Below are positions 46,961 to 57,992 of a stretch of DNA of 64,000 nucleotides, one piece after another (the stretch's first letter is position 1; every line of letters begins with the position of its first letter). The translations under genes and the position numbers were made by a program. This stretch comes from an uncultured Neptuniibacter sp. Lineage in GTDB: Bacteria > Pseudomonadota > Gammaproteobacteria > Pseudomonadales > Balneatricaceae. The stretch is from assembly GCF_947498015.1 (NCBI RefSeq), contig NZ_CANMIR010000007.1:119571-183570 (forward strand), in the 5' to 3' direction. The notes under the pieces were generated by a model that was not told where the DNA came from, made no database searches, and saw only the letters and a list, made by a program, of their open reading frames with translations.

Positions 46961-47862
46961 CGCTGACCCGCCGGGTCAAAATTACCGATCGCTTCCACCA
47001 GCACATCGATCGCCTGAGGGCGGGGAAAACTCGCGCGCCAGGCGACACCCACCGTCCGCTGCGGGGCGGGTTGTTTAAAAGGCCGTGTGATCACCATGTC
47101 TGATTGTGTCGGTCCATAGACTGCTGATTGCGGCAGGACAGAGCACCCCAACCCTGATCCCACCATCATCCGGATCGTTTCCAACGAACTTCCCTCCGTG
47201 ATGGTATGCTGATCGTGCAGTGCCTGAGATAGAGTTGGGCAGGACTCCAACACCTGATCGCGGAAGCAGTGTCCCTCTCCGAGCAAGAGCAATGGCGTCT
47301 GCGGCAGATCCTCGCTATTGACCTCTTTCTGCTGCCCCCAGGGATGCCCCTTCGGCATCAGCATCTCAAAATCTTCATCGTACAGTGGCCGGGTTAGGAT
47401 ATCCGGCTCATGGAAAGGCAGTGCCAGGATCACGGCATCCAGTTCACCGCTGCGAATTTTCAACCGCAGATTCTCAGTAAAATTTTCCTCGATATAGAGC
47501 GGCATCTCCGGCGCCAGTTTCTGTACCTGCGAGACCAGATGAGGAAACAGGTAGGGACCGATCGTATAGATCGCACCCACCCGCAGCGGGCTTTTCAGCT
47601 GATCTTTACCCTCCTGGGCCAGATCCTTGATCGTATCCGCCTGTTCCAGTACACGCTGAGCCTGCTGCACCACTTTATCTCCGACCGGGGTTACCCTGAC
47701 CGAGTTTTTACTGCGCTCAAACAGAGGAACACCCAACTCCTCCTCCAGCTTTTTCACTGCTATCGATAGGGTAGGCTGGCTGACAAAACACTTCTCCGCC
47801 GCATGGCCGAAGTGTTGCTCCCGTGCCAGGGTCACGATATAACGCAGTTCTGTGAGGGTCAT
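46957..47862 (-). CDS. oxyR: LysR-family peroxide sensor OxyR
   Basis: A 301-aa LysR regulator. The HTH (about 1-60; FGHAAEKCFVSQPTLSIAVKKLE) is the highly conserved OxyR sequence. The two redox cysteines are at Cys199 and Cys208 (GHCFRDQVLESC), the same positions as in E. coli OxyR, so peroxide sensing by disulfide formation is expected. Its stop overlaps the recG start, so oxidative-stress and fork-repair genes share a transcript. Divergent from the SDR gene. Confidence 0.96.
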   Translation of the reverse strand: MTLTELRYIVTLAREQHFGHAAEKCFVSQPTLSIAVKKLEEELGVPLFERSKNSVRVTPVGDKVVQQAQRVLEQADTIKDLAQEGKDQLKSPLRVGAIYTIGPYLFPHLVSQVQKLAPEMPLYIEENFTENLRLKIRSGELDAVILALPFHEPDILTRPLYDEDFEMLMPKGHPWGQQKEVNSEDLPQTPLLLLGEGHCFRDQVLESCPTLSQALHDQHTITEGSSLETIRMMVGSGLGCSVLPQSAVYGPTQSDMVITRPFKQPAPQRTVGVAWRASFPRPQAIDVLVEAIGNFDPAGQR

Positions 47863-47879
47863 GCGGGTTCATCCTTTGC

Positions 47880-47885
47880 TATGAT
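47880..47885 (+). promoter_or_regulatory. candidate extended -10 for the SDR gene
   Basis: TGC-TATGAT lies in the 51-base gap between oxyR and the SDR gene, 29 bases before the ATG. A -35 would fall inside the oxyR start. Confidence 0.3.
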
Positions 47886-47913
47886 GCCATTCAGATTGAT
47901 AACCGGAGGCTCT

Positions 47914-48759
47914 ATGCAACATACCACGCTTATCGCCGGATGCGGCGACGTCGGCACAACCCTGGGACTACAGTTACAGCAACAGGGACATAAAGTGTTC
48001 GGTCTGCGTCGTAATATAAACCAGCTACCGCAGGGCATCCAAGGGATAAGCGCTGATCTGACGCAATTAGCCGGGTTAAAATCCAAACTTGCAGAGCTGC
48101 ACTCCTGTGATTTTCTTCTCTTCTGTTGCGCCGCGAACCAACATACAGAAGCCGGATACAGGGCGGCTTATCTGGAGGGGTTCAGCAACCTACTCCAGGC
48201 TCTACCGATCAGACCCAAACATATTTTTTTCACCTCCAGTACAGCGGTCTACCATCAGAATGACCATGACTGGGTAGATGAAGAGAGCCCCTGTAATCCC
48301 ACAGGGTTTAACGGCAAGATCATGCTTGAAGCAGAGCAGCAGGTTCAGAATCTGGACACACCTGCAACCGTGGTTCGTTTCAGCGGCATCTATGGCCCCG
48401 GCAGAAACCACCTACTACATCGAGTTCAACGAGGCGATACAGCTCCCGCTGAACCACCACTGTTTAGCAACCGTATCCATAGGGATGATTGTGCAGGCGT
48501 TTTGTTACACCTGATCAACCGGGTGATTCAGGGCAAGGTTGTGGATAACTGCTATCTGGCCAGCGATGATCAGCCCTCAACCCTGCATGAAGTGACTCAC
48601 TGGCTGGCAGCAGAGATGAAAACTCCTCTCCGTTCAGAAACGCTCTCCCGCAGAACGGGAAGTAAACGCTGCAACAATAGTAGGCTCAAAACCAGTGGCT
48701 ACCAGTTTATCTATCCGAACTACCGTGATGGCTATCTCAAACTGCTTTCAGAACAATAA
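47914..48759 (+). CDS. NAD(P)-dependent SDR-type epimerase/dehydratase (YeeZ-like)
   Basis: A 281-aa Rossmann protein of the extended/atypical SDR group. The nucleotide motif is IAGCGDVGTTLG at the N-terminus, and SSTAVYHQND carries the S/Y pair of the active-site region. The C-terminal half resembles YeeZ. The substrate is unknown. I chose the ATG at 47914 with a CGGAGG ribosome site; a longer frame from 47803 would overlap oxyR antisense. Divergence from oxyR does not by itself show control by OxyR. Confidence 0.85.
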   Translation: MQHTTLIAGCGDVGTTLGLQLQQQGHKVFGLRRNINQLPQGIQGISADLTQLAGLKSKLAELHSCDFLLFCCAANQHTEAGYRAAYLEGFSNLLQALPIRPKHIFFTSSTAVYHQNDHDWVDEESPCNPTGFNGKIMLEAEQQVQNLDTPATVVRFSGIYGPGRNHLLHRVQRGDTAPAEPPLFSNRIHRDDCAGVLLHLINRVIQGKVVDNCYLASDDQPSTLHEVTHWLAAEMKTPLRSETLSRRTGSKRCNNSRLKTSGYQFIYPNYRDGYLKLLSEQ

Positions 48760-48778
48760 AAAAGGGGCTTTCGCCCCT
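48757..48778 (-). terminator. intrinsic terminator after ppk1
   Basis: A 6-bp stem AGGGGC / GCCCCT with a 4-base loop. On the minus strand it is followed by a T run (the A run at 48757-48763). It also serves as a barrier to the convergent SDR transcript. Confidence 0.8.
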
Positions 48779-48794
48779 CTAAAATAGGTAACGG

Positions 48795-50945
48795 TTACTT
48801 AGCAAACTCATCCAGCAACGCCTGCTGCGCGGAGAAGGGTTCCTCCCCCTCCGAGGGCTTGTTCTGGACATAACTGCCATCAGCTTGCAGCTCCCAGCTC
48901 TGACAGTTATCACGCATATAGTAATCGAGTTCACGTTTCAGACGTTCAGCATGTTTCCCAAATACCTGAAACCCTGTTTCAACCCGGTTCAGCATATTTC
49001 GTTCCATCCAGTCGGCGCTGGCACAGAACACATCCGGCTTACCATTGTTCCCAAAGTAGTAGACTCGGGTGTGCTCAAGGAAACGTCCAATAATCGAGCG
49101 CACATGGATATTTTCAGATAAACCCTCGATCCCCGGGCGGATACGACACATACCACGAATGATCAGTTCAACTTTCACGCCCGCTGCAGCAGCCTGATAG
49201 AGTTCACGAATCATCTTCGGCTCAGTCAGACCATTCACCTTCACCATGATATGACCCGGTTTCCCTGCTTTTGCCAATCGCGCTTCCCGACGGATCAATT
49301 CAATCATCTTGGCATGCAGGGTAAATGGTGCGTTGTAGAGCTTTTTAAGCTTCTGAATTTTGCCCATTCCGGTCAACTGCTGGAACACTTTATGCACATC
49401 TTCGCCCACCTCCTGATCCGAGGTAAGGAAGCTGTAGTCGGAATAGAGTCGCGCGGTGCCTGAATGGTAGTTACCGGTTCCGAGATGGGAATATCGAATC
49501 AGCTTGTTGCCCTCTTCCCGGACAATCAGCATCGCTTTGGCATGGCACTTATAACCCACTACACCATAGACAACCAGGCAACCCGCTTCCTGAAGGCGAG
49601 CCGCCAGATGCAGGTTACTCTCCTCATCAAAACGGGCCCGTAGCTCAATCACCACGGTTACCTCTTTACCGCTACGCGCCGCTTCTACCAGTGCATTCAC
49701 GATGTCCGATTTTACACCGGTTCGATAGAGCGTTTGTTTGATCGCAACGACATCGGGATCTTTGGCAGCCTGACGCAGCAGATCCACTACCGGCGTAAAG
49801 GACTGGAACGGGTGCAGCAGCAGTTGGTCCCCAGCTTTGAGAGAATCAAAAACGCTCTCCCCCTTTAACTTCCCCGGGACACCCGGAGAAAAGGGCTTCC
49901 AACGCAGGTCATTGCGCTCCACCAGATCTCTCAGCGCCATCAGGCGCGTCAGGTTCACTGGTCCGTTCACCCGATAGGTCTGCGACTCATCCAGCTTATA
50001 CTCCTGCTGCAGGAACGCGATCAACTCCTCCGGTGTACGCTGATCCACCTCCAGACGAACAGCATCACCAAACTTGCGTGAATGCAGTTCACCTCGAAGG
50101 GTATTCGCCAGATCTTCCACCTCCTCCACATCGAAGGTCATATCGGCATTTCGGGTGATCCGGAACTGATAACACCCCTCAACGGTCATCCCAGGAAACA
50201 ACTCATCGGCAAACTCATGAATGATTGATGAGAGGAAGATCAGATTATCTCCCCCTTCACAGAGTTCATCCGGAAGCCTGATCAGACGCGGCAGAGAGCG
50301 CGGAGCCGGGATAATTGCCATACCGGTTTCACGCCCAAACGCATCCTTACCATCCAATTCAACGATAAAGTTCAGGCTTTTATTCACCAGTCGCGGAAAC
50401 GGATGGGAGGGATCAAGACCTACAGGGCTGATCACAGGCACCACACGTTCCTGAAAATACGCCTCAACCCACTCACGCTGTTCCGCTGTCCATAGGTGAC
50501 GGCGGATGAAGTGAATATTCTCTTTTTCAAGATCAGGAAAGATAATTTCGTTCAGGATCTTGTATTGGCGCTCTACCGTCAGATGGCAGATTTCGCCAAT
50601 ACGATCCAATACGGTCCGGGGATGCATCGCATCCGGCCCTACTGCCTCACGCCCATACTTAAGCTGAGTTATCTGTTCGGCGACCCGGATCTCAAAGAAC
50701 TCATCCAGGTTACTGGAGAAGATCAGCAGAAACATCAGCCGCTCAAGCAGCGGATGCTTCTCATCCAGCGCCTGTTCCAGAACGCGCATATTAAACTGCA
50801 GATGGCTCAGTTCACGGTTGATATAGAGTTCAGGCGCTTTGAGGTCTACCGGCGTCTGCTCTACCTCCTGCTCGGTGATCGCAACGCTTTCGCGACTTTC
50901 AATTAACGCAACCGCGGCTTCGCTCTGCTCTACTACATCAACCAT
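48795..50945 (-). CDS. ppk: polyphosphate kinase PPK1
   Basis: A 716-aa enzyme making polyphosphate from ATP, with the N-terminal, head and two phospholipase-D-like C-terminal domains. The autophosphorylated His lies in RYSHLGTGNYHSGTARLYSDY, and the KQTLYRTGVKSDIV and NRVETGFQVFG motifs are present. The N-terminal 35 residues are an acidic extension before YINRELSHLQFN. It is downstream of hemB on the same strand (54-base gap), as in Pseudomonas. Confidence 0.96.
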   Translation of the reverse strand: MVDVVEQSEAAVALIESRESVAITEQEVEQTPVDLKAPELYINRELSHLQFNMRVLEQALDEKHPLLERLMFLLIFSSNLDEFFEIRVAEQITQLKYGREAVGPDAMHPRTVLDRIGEICHLTVERQYKILNEIIFPDLEKENIHFIRRHLWTAEQREWVEAYFQERVVPVISPVGLDPSHPFPRLVNKSLNFIVELDGKDAFGRETGMAIIPAPRSLPRLIRLPDELCEGGDNLIFLSSIIHEFADELFPGMTVEGCYQFRITRNADMTFDVEEVEDLANTLRGELHSRKFGDAVRLEVDQRTPEELIAFLQQEYKLDESQTYRVNGPVNLTRLMALRDLVERNDLRWKPFSPGVPGKLKGESVFDSLKAGDQLLLHPFQSFTPVVDLLRQAAKDPDVVAIKQTLYRTGVKSDIVNALVEAARSGKEVTVVIELRARFDEESNLHLAARLQEAGCLVVYGVVGYKCHAKAMLIVREEGNKLIRYSHLGTGNYHSGTARLYSDYSFLTSDQEVGEDVHKVFQQLTGMGKIQKLKKLYNAPFTLHAKMIELIRREARLAKAGKPGHIMVKVNGLTEPKMIRELYQAAAAGVKVELIIRGMCRIRPGIEGLSENIHVRSIIGRFLEHTRVYYFGNNGKPDVFCASADWMERNMLNRVETGFQVFGKHAERLKRELDYYMRDNCQSWELQADGSYVQNKPSEGEEPFSAQQALLDEFAK

Positions 50946-50999
50946 GAGTCTTACCTCTTCCTAAATTTTAACGGGGCCCTTAATAAAATAAAGGCTCCT

Positions 51000-52094
<1,095 letters not shown>

Positions 52095-52193
52095 CTAAAG
52101 CGTCATCGTAGTAATGAGAGAGATCTTATCGTAATCTTGCCCTAAAAGGGTATGACCAAGCGCATAACAGGTTGGATCAAGGAGTCAGGAAAC

Positions 52194-52847
52194 ATGAAAA
52201 AAATCGCAGTTATTCTCTCCGGATGTGGTGTCTATGATGGTTCAGAGATCTATGAAACCGTAGTAACACTGCTTCAGATTGCAGAAAAGGGGGCTGAATA
52301 TCAATGCATGGCACCCAACACGACTCAGATGCACGTCATCAATCACCTCACCGGTGAAGTTGCAGAGGGAGAGAGCCGAAACGTACTAGTTGAAGCGGCC
52401 CGTCTGGCACGAGGCGAGGTGATCGATCTGGCAACAGCTGATGCGGCAGATTACGATGCTCTGATCATCCCGGGTGGATTTGGTGCGGCCAAAAACCTTT
52501 CAGACTTTGCAGTTACGGGGGCTGATTGTCAGGTGAACCCTGATGTAATCCGTTTCACTCAGGCGATGCATCAGGCGGGCAAACCTGTCGGGCTTATCTG
52601 CATCGCTCCCGCCATGACACCTATTTTGTTCGGCGAGGGCGCGACCTGCACCATCGGTAATGATGCTGATACAGCGGCAGCCATCGAAGCGATGGGCGGC
52701 CGTCACCAAAACTGCGGTGTAAGCGAGATTGTGATCGATGCGGAGCGCAAACTGATCACTACCCCAGCTTACATGCTGGCGGGTTCTATCACAGAAGCGG
52801 CTTCAGGTATCCGCAAACTGGTTGATCAGGTGATTGAGATCGCTTGA
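52194..52847 (+). CDS. elbB: isoprenoid biosynthesis glyoxalase ElbB
   Basis: A 217-aa DJ-1/PfpI superfamily protein, the exact length of E. coli ElbB, which has reported glyoxalase activity and a loose link to isoprenoid synthesis. IAVILSGCGVYDGSEI at the start, IIPGGFGAAKNLS, and the nucleophile elbow GLICIAPAM (Cys) are characteristic. I chose the ATG at 52194, preceded by AAGGAG at about 52179; a longer frame from 52152 lacks support. Divergent from hemB. Confidence 0.92.
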   Translation: MKKIAVILSGCGVYDGSEIYETVVTLLQIAEKGAEYQCMAPNTTQMHVINHLTGEVAEGESRNVLVEAARLARGEVIDLATADAADYDALIIPGGFGAAKNLSDFAVTGADCQVNPDVIRFTQAMHQAGKPVGLICIAPAMTPILFGEGATCTIGNDADTAAAIEAMGGRHQNCGVSEIVIDAERKLITTPAYMLAGSITEAASGIRKLVDQVIEIA

Positions 52848-52858
52848 TAGTTCTACTG

Positions 52859-52885
52859 CTGCCCGGAGAATGCCCGGGCAGTTTA
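52859..52885 (+). terminator. probable terminator after elbB
   Basis: A stem CTGCCCGG / CCGGGCAG with a 7-base loop and a short TTT. The T run is weak, so termination may be partial. Confidence 0.5.
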
Positions 52886-53002
52886 ACTGTATGCATGCGA
52901 GGTGGGAGCTGCGCAGCGTAATCACGCTAGCCTTGGACAGCTGCGAAAAGCGCCAAAAGGGTTCCGCTTTAAGCTATCTTCAGAGCAGAATGATCGGTCA
53001 GC

Positions 53003-56000
53003 TTAAATACTGCGATGCGACCACTGCATAAATATTCGATAGAGCATCGGGATCAGAATCAGTGTCAGGAGCGTCGAGAATGCCAGACCGCTGACGATCG
53101 CCGTTGCTACAGGCCCCCAGATCAACGAATGCCCACCGAGTCCAGTCGCCAACGAGAATAGGCCCGCAATGGTTGTCAGTGAGGTGATCAGAATCGGTAT
53201 AACACGCCTTCTTGCTGCATAGAGCGTCGCATGTTTGACCGTCATCCCCTTCTCTAACCGCTGGTTACCCGCAGAGATCAAGACAATCGCAGCATTAACG
53301 GCAATCCCTGCCAGTGCGACCACCCCGTACATGGTGAAAAGACTGAGCGGATTTTGGGTCACTAATAGCCCCATGACCACACCCGTAAACGCCATCGGAA
53401 TCGTCATCAGAATCATCAGGGGTTGGAAATAGCTCGAAAACTGCGTCCCAAGAATCAGGTACATCAGCCCAACCCCAAAGATAAACAGAAGACCGATCGC
53501 ATCCATACTCTCCTGAATATCATCCAGCTCCCCGGAGAAATCCAGATCCAGATTGGGGAAATCCTGTTGCAGATGATTCTCCCAATGCTCGATCACCCCG
53601 TTATTTGCGGTCACAGTGTCGATCGTATCTGGCAGAATATCCGCCTCTACGGTGATGGCGCGGCGGAAATTGTAGTGGCGTATATTCCCCAGGGCCTGCT
53701 CCCGGTCGAAGCGGACTAGCCGGTTCAGTGCAATCTGCCCTCCCTCGGGTAACGGGAGTTTAAACTCTAGCAGTTGTTCAATATCCGTTAATGACTGCGG
53801 CCTGGCACGTACTCGGATCTCCAGTTTTTCACCATCATGCTGCATATCCGCAACGATCTCGCCATCGACCAGTAGCTGAGTCGTACGAATAACCTCCTGA
53901 GGATGCAAACCGGATTGCGTGATCGCATCATAATCGGGTTGTAATGAGAGCGTCATGCGCCCACCCCCTGCATCATCCGTGATATCGGTTAGCTCAGGAA
54001 CAGAATTGAGGTAAGCCTGTAGAGCATCTGCAGCCGCACGGATCTCATCATATTCATCGCCTCGAACCTTGATGCTGATCGGTTTTGAGACGGGAGGCCC
54101 CCCAGCCAACCTCAGGAATGAGATATTGACCGGCCCCGGCAGAGACAATGCATCATCTCGTACTGCGGCTAACAGCTGATCCACGGAGCGATTTTCATCT
54201 GTTTTTGGCTTAAGGCCAACCAGTACCTGACCATACTGCTCACCAAACATCGGCGCGGTTTCAGTAAACTGCTGACCGGCATAACCCACCACTGCACGTA
54301 CATCCTCATCCTTGAGATGCTTTCGAATTAGCGTTTCCATCTGCTTAACTTTTTCCAGCGTGGAGGATAACGGGGTCTGAGGAGCCATCTCAAAGTTAAC
54401 GTAAAAGAGTCTTAGCGGGTCGGCAGCAAAGAAATCCACCTTGATCAAACCTGCGCCTAAGGCTCCCATTGCGCTCATAAATAACAGACCGATCATCGAA
54501 AACGTCAGTACCGGTCTGCGCATCGCTTTAATGAGAATCCGAACATAACTGATCTGAATTTTATGTGTCATGCGTACCCTAAAACGCTGCATGCGCCCGG
54601 GATTGTCAAACCGCACGCGCGCTACACTCACGTGTACCGGCAGCATCCAGAACGCCTCAATCAGTGATATCGCTAATGCGATGGTCACCACCATCGGGAT
54701 GACCCGCATGAAATCACCAAGAATACCGGGCAGTAACATCAAGGGTAAAAATGCAGCCATGGTGGTCAATACGGCACTCACCACCGGACGCCCCACCTCG
54801 CTTAGGGAGGCCATGGTGGCTTCATACACCGGCTGCCCAAGCTGCATCCGATAGTAGATTGCCTCCACCACCACCACCGCATCATCGACCAACATTCCCA
54901 GTACGATTACAACCCCGAGTAGCACCGTGACATTCAGCGTTTCACCAATCCCCCAAAGCACCCAGAAAGTGCCCGCCAGAATAAAGGGGATGCCGATCGC
55001 GGTCAGAAAGGCGATATGCCCTCCCAGGAACAGCCAGGCCACCAGCAACACCAGCAACAACCCGATAAGTGCGTTATTTTGCATCAGTTGAATCGCTTCC
55101 CGGGTGGCAACCGTCTGATCATCAACCAGCACTAACTTTACTCCGGTCGCCTGCGCTAACTGATTACGCTGATCCATGTAGGTTTTGACACGTTCAACCA
55201 GATCAATGGTATTGGCATTGGCTTTTTTCATGACCGCCAGAACAACGGCGGGTTGACCATCAATCACGGCATCCTGCGTTGCTTTCTTTCGGGTTTTAAG
55301 AACATCAGCGATACGACTGAGTGTAATCTCCTCACCCTGCTGGCCGATCAATGGCAGCTGCTTTACCTGATCGGGGTCTGCATTACGTCCCACCATTCTG
55401 ACCAGCCAGGAATCTCCACCGACATCGACACTGCCCGCCGATATATCCTGAAACCAGATCGCCACTGTATCCGCCAGTTCCGTGGGCGATAGCGATAGTG
55501 CCTGTAGTGCTGCCGGATCAAAATTGATCTGCAGCTCCGGGTCATCCAAACCTACCGGGTCCACCCGATCAACACCTAGAATACGCTCAAGATCCTCTTC
55601 AATATTGCGCGCCTGTACACGTAAGTTCTCATCATCATCCAACGCAGTCACCGCTACCGTGACGCTGGGAAATGCATTTGCGCTGGTAATCTCCAGTATC
55701 ACCGGATCTATCGCATTCGCAGGCAACTCATCCTCTACATTCTGGATCTCTCGGCGAAGGTCGTTTATCCGTTTATCGAAGGTTCGGGAATCAATGTCTT
55801 CAAATCTGATCAACAGACTTGAGACCGCCTCCCGACTATTGGATGACGCAAACTTTATATCTGAAACATTTTGTATCGCATCTTCCAACGGATCGGTAAC
55901 GCGCTTTTCAATATCTCCGGCGCTGGCCCCGGGCAGCACAGTGGTCACCACTACCCAGTTAAAGTTGATCGTAGGGTCTTGCTGACGAGGCAGCAGGTGG

Positions 56001-56089
56001 TAGCAGAGAAAGCCGATCACCAGCACCAGAATAAACAGTAGATTCGCAAGTACGTGGTTCTGGAATAGCCGGGTCCACATATTGGTCAC
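53003..56089 (-). CDS. RND efflux pump permease (HAE1/AcrB class)
   Basis: A 1028-aa proton-driven inner-membrane transporter with 12 segments and two large periplasmic loops (about 35-335 and 560-860). The TM4 proton-relay Asp pair lies in GMLVDDAVVVVEAIYYR. It starts directly after the adaptor gene (no gap), forming a two-gene unit. Substrates are unknown; sequence features do not point to the heavy-metal (CusA) class. No outer-membrane channel gene is present, so it probably uses a TolC-type channel encoded elsewhere. No dedicated regulator is adjacent. Confidence 0.93.
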   Translation of the reverse strand: MTNMWTRLFQNHVLANLLFILVLVIGFLCYHLLPRQQDPTINFNWVVVTTVLPGASAGDIEKRVTDPLEDAIQNVSDIKFASSNSREAVSSLLIRFEDIDSRTFDKRINDLRREIQNVEDELPANAIDPVILEITSANAFPSVTVAVTALDDDENLRVQARNIEEDLERILGVDRVDPVGLDDPELQINFDPAALQALSLSPTELADTVAIWFQDISAGSVDVGGDSWLVRMVGRNADPDQVKQLPLIGQQGEEITLSRIADVLKTRKKATQDAVIDGQPAVVLAVMKKANANTIDLVERVKTYMDQRNQLAQATGVKLVLVDDQTVATREAIQLMQNNALIGLLLVLLVAWLFLGGHIAFLTAIGIPFILAGTFWVLWGIGETLNVTVLLGVVIVLGMLVDDAVVVVEAIYYRMQLGQPVYEATMASLSEVGRPVVSAVLTTMAAFLPLMLLPGILGDFMRVIPMVVTIALAISLIEAFWMLPVHVSVARVRFDNPGRMQRFRVRMTHKIQISYVRILIKAMRRPVLTFSMIGLLFMSAMGALGAGLIKVDFFAADPLRLFYVNFEMAPQTPLSSTLEKVKQMETLIRKHLKDEDVRAVVGYAGQQFTETAPMFGEQYGQVLVGLKPKTDENRSVDQLLAAVRDDALSLPGPVNISFLRLAGGPPVSKPISIKVRGDEYDEIRAAADALQAYLNSVPELTDITDDAGGGRMTLSLQPDYDAITQSGLHPQEVIRTTQLLVDGEIVADMQHDGEKLEIRVRARPQSLTDIEQLLEFKLPLPEGGQIALNRLVRFDREQALGNIRHYNFRRAITVEADILPDTIDTVTANNGVIEHWENHLQQDFPNLDLDFSGELDDIQESMDAIGLLFIFGVGLMYLILGTQFSSYFQPLMILMTIPMAFTGVVMGLLVTQNPLSLFTMYGVVALAGIAVNAAIVLISAGNQRLEKGMTVKHATLYAARRRVIPILITSLTTIAGLFSLATGLGGHSLIWGPVATAIVSGLAFSTLLTLILIPMLYRIFMQWSHRSI

Positions 56090-57091
56090 CTACTCCTGTT
56101 CGCCTGCAGTGACCGCTTCCTGATCAGTCACAGCATGCTGGCCTTCAACAATAATTAGACTATCGGCTGGCAGATCTACCTCGACAGCCTGTCCCTCGAT
56201 AGCTTCAGGCAGAGGTTCAAACACAGCAGTACCGTTTTCCAAACGCATCAAGCCCAGTTGCCCATCCCGGGAAACCACATAGCGAGCCGGTAAGCGCCCC
56301 TTAAGATCGAACCACTCAATACGACCGCTACTACCGGAAAGAGCGGCTTGCTGCTGAAAACTGAACCGGACGTTCTGAGTGCGGGCTTTGCTTTTTACTA
56401 ATGGGATGATCGCACGAAGCTGCAGAGGAAAGCGCTTTCCCTGCAGTATAAAGGCAACTTCCGATGCAGACTGTAACCTCACAACCTGCTCCTGATTTAA
56501 TGCGGCTTCCACCTCCTGCCCCGAAAGCGCCAGCAGACGGATAAGGACGCTACCTGGGGCAACCAGATCGCCTGAACTGACTACACGCTCCGTTACAACA
56601 CCATCAAAGGGGGCCTTCGTAGAGCAGCGTTCAACAGTCAAAACCGCCATATTCAGCGCAGCTTTTGCCCCTTTTTGTTGTGCCAACAGGCTATCCAGCT
56701 CTGCTCTGCGCTGATCGCGCAACTCTCTGGATGCGTTTCGCTGTTTTAACAGTTTTTCAGCGCGCTCTAACTGCTGACGTGCCAGCCGACTTTGGGCATA
56801 TAAAGTTTTCAGTACGCTATCCGCTTGCTCTCTGGCAAGCTGATGGTCACGACAATCCAGTGTTGCCAACACCTGCCCCTCGGACACTTGATCGCCCACC
56901 CTAACCTTAACCGATTCCACTTCCGCGTTAATTCGGGCGCTTATCTGAGCATGTTCATCATTCACCACCCGGGCAGGAGCAGTATGGGAGGTGCTGTTAA
57001 GAAGAGAGGAGAGTGGCGCAACAACGACATGGGTTGCTGCAGATGAAGCTGATCCGATAACAAGTAGTAAACTGCCGATTAACAATCGCAT
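56090..57091 (-). CDS. RND efflux periplasmic adaptor (membrane fusion protein)
   Basis: A 333-aa HlyD/AcrA-type adaptor with a signal peptide (about 1-18, IGSASSAA). A biotinyl-lipoyl half-motif (VESVKVRVGDQVSEGQVLATLDCRDHQLA), an alpha hairpin (about 80-145) and beta-barrel segments follow. It lacks a lipobox, so it is probably anchored only by protein contacts. Translationally adjacent to the RND permease. Confidence 0.92.
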   Translation of the reverse strand: MRLLIGSLLLVIGSASSAATHVVVAPLSSLLNSTSHTAPARVVNDEHAQISARINAEVESVKVRVGDQVSEGQVLATLDCRDHQLAREQADSVLKTLYAQSRLARQQLERAEKLLKQRNASRELRDQRRAELDSLLAQQKGAKAALNMAVLTVERCSTKAPFDGVVTERVVSSGDLVAPGSVLIRLLALSGQEVEAALNQEQVVRLQSASEVAFILQGKRFPLQLRAIIPLVKSKARTQNVRFSFQQQAALSGSSGRIEWFDLKGRLPARYVVSRDGQLGLMRLENGTAVFEPLPEAIEGQAVEVDLPADSLIIVEGQHAVTDQEAVTAGEQE

Positions 57092-57180
57092 ACGGCCTTC
57101 CCTGAAGTAGACATCGTTGAATCAATGACCAACTTTAGTCTTGTTTGAACAATAAGATCAATGCTCTGTTCCAATCAGGC

Positions 57181-57212
57181 AAAAAAAAGCCCTGCTTAGC
57201 AGGGCTTTTTTT
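57181..57212 (-). terminator. intrinsic terminator after hisF
   Basis: A 7-bp GC core GCCCTGC / GCAGGGC with a TTA loop, extended by A/T pairs. T runs occur on both strands, so it may work in both directions, though the RND pair upstream is transcribed away from it. Confidence 0.88.
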
Positions 57213-57218
57213 CGGGCT

Positions 57219-57992
57219 TTAGAGTCTGACCTCTATCCCTTTATCACGCATATAAGCTTTGGCCTGAGGAACGGTGTATTCATTGAAGTGGAAGATAGAT
57301 GCTGCCAGTACCGCATCCGCCTTGCCTTCAATACAGCCTTCAACCAGATGGTCCAGATTACCGACCCCACCTGAAGCAATCACAGGCACGTTAACCGCCT
57401 CACTGATCGCACGAGTGACATCAAGATCGTAGCCATTCTTCACACCATCCTGATCCATCGAAGTCAGCAGAATCTCACCGGCGCCAAGTTCAACCATCTT
57501 TTTGGCCCACTCAACCGCGTCGATACCGGTTGGCTTACGACCACCGTGAGTGAAGATCTCCCAACGGTTCTCTTCACTCTCTTTTGAGACCTTTTTAGCG
57601 TCAATCGCGACAACGATACATTGAGAGCCAAAGCGCTCGGAAGCTTCCTTTACAAACTCAGGATTAAAGACGGCAGCTGAGTTGATCGACACTTTATCAG
57701 CACCAGCATTGAGCATGGTCCGGATATCTTCACAGGTTCTAATTCCTCCACCTACCGTCAGTGGAATAAACACCTGTGATGCCATACGTTCAACCGTATG
57801 CACCATCGTATCGCGGCCTTCATGGGTTGCTGTAATATCCAGGAAGGTGATCTCATCTGCGCCCTGCTCATCGTAACGTTTAGCAACCTCTACCGGATCA
57901 CCCGCATCACGAATATCAACAAACTTTACACCTTTAACAACGCGGCCATTTTCCACATCAAGGCAGGGAATAATTCGTTTTGCCAAAGCCAT
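57219..57992 (-). CDS. hisF: imidazole glycerol phosphate synthase cyclase subunit HisF
   Basis: A 257-aa TIM-barrel enzyme that with HisH makes imidazole glycerol phosphate and AICAR in histidine synthesis. [16 protein letters not shown] (catalytic Asp), [21 protein letters not shown] and the second catalytic Asp in the SMDQDG stretch are present. Its ATG overlaps the hisH stop (TGATG). HisA, which normally sits between hisH and hisF in Pseudomonas-type clusters, is absent here. Confidence 0.97.
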   Translation of the reverse strand: MALAKRIIPCLDVENGRVVKGVKFVDIRDAGDPVEVAKRYDEQGADEITFLDITATHEGRDTMVHTVERMASQVFIPLTVGGGIRTCEDIRTMLNAGADKVSINSAAVFNPEFVKEASERFGSQCIVVAIDAKKVSKESEENRWEIFTHGGRKPTGIDAVEWAKKMVELGAGEILLTSMDQDGVKNGYDLDVTRAISEAVNVPVIASGGVGNLDHLVEGCIEGKADAVLAASIFHFNEYTVPQAKAYMRDKGIEVRL

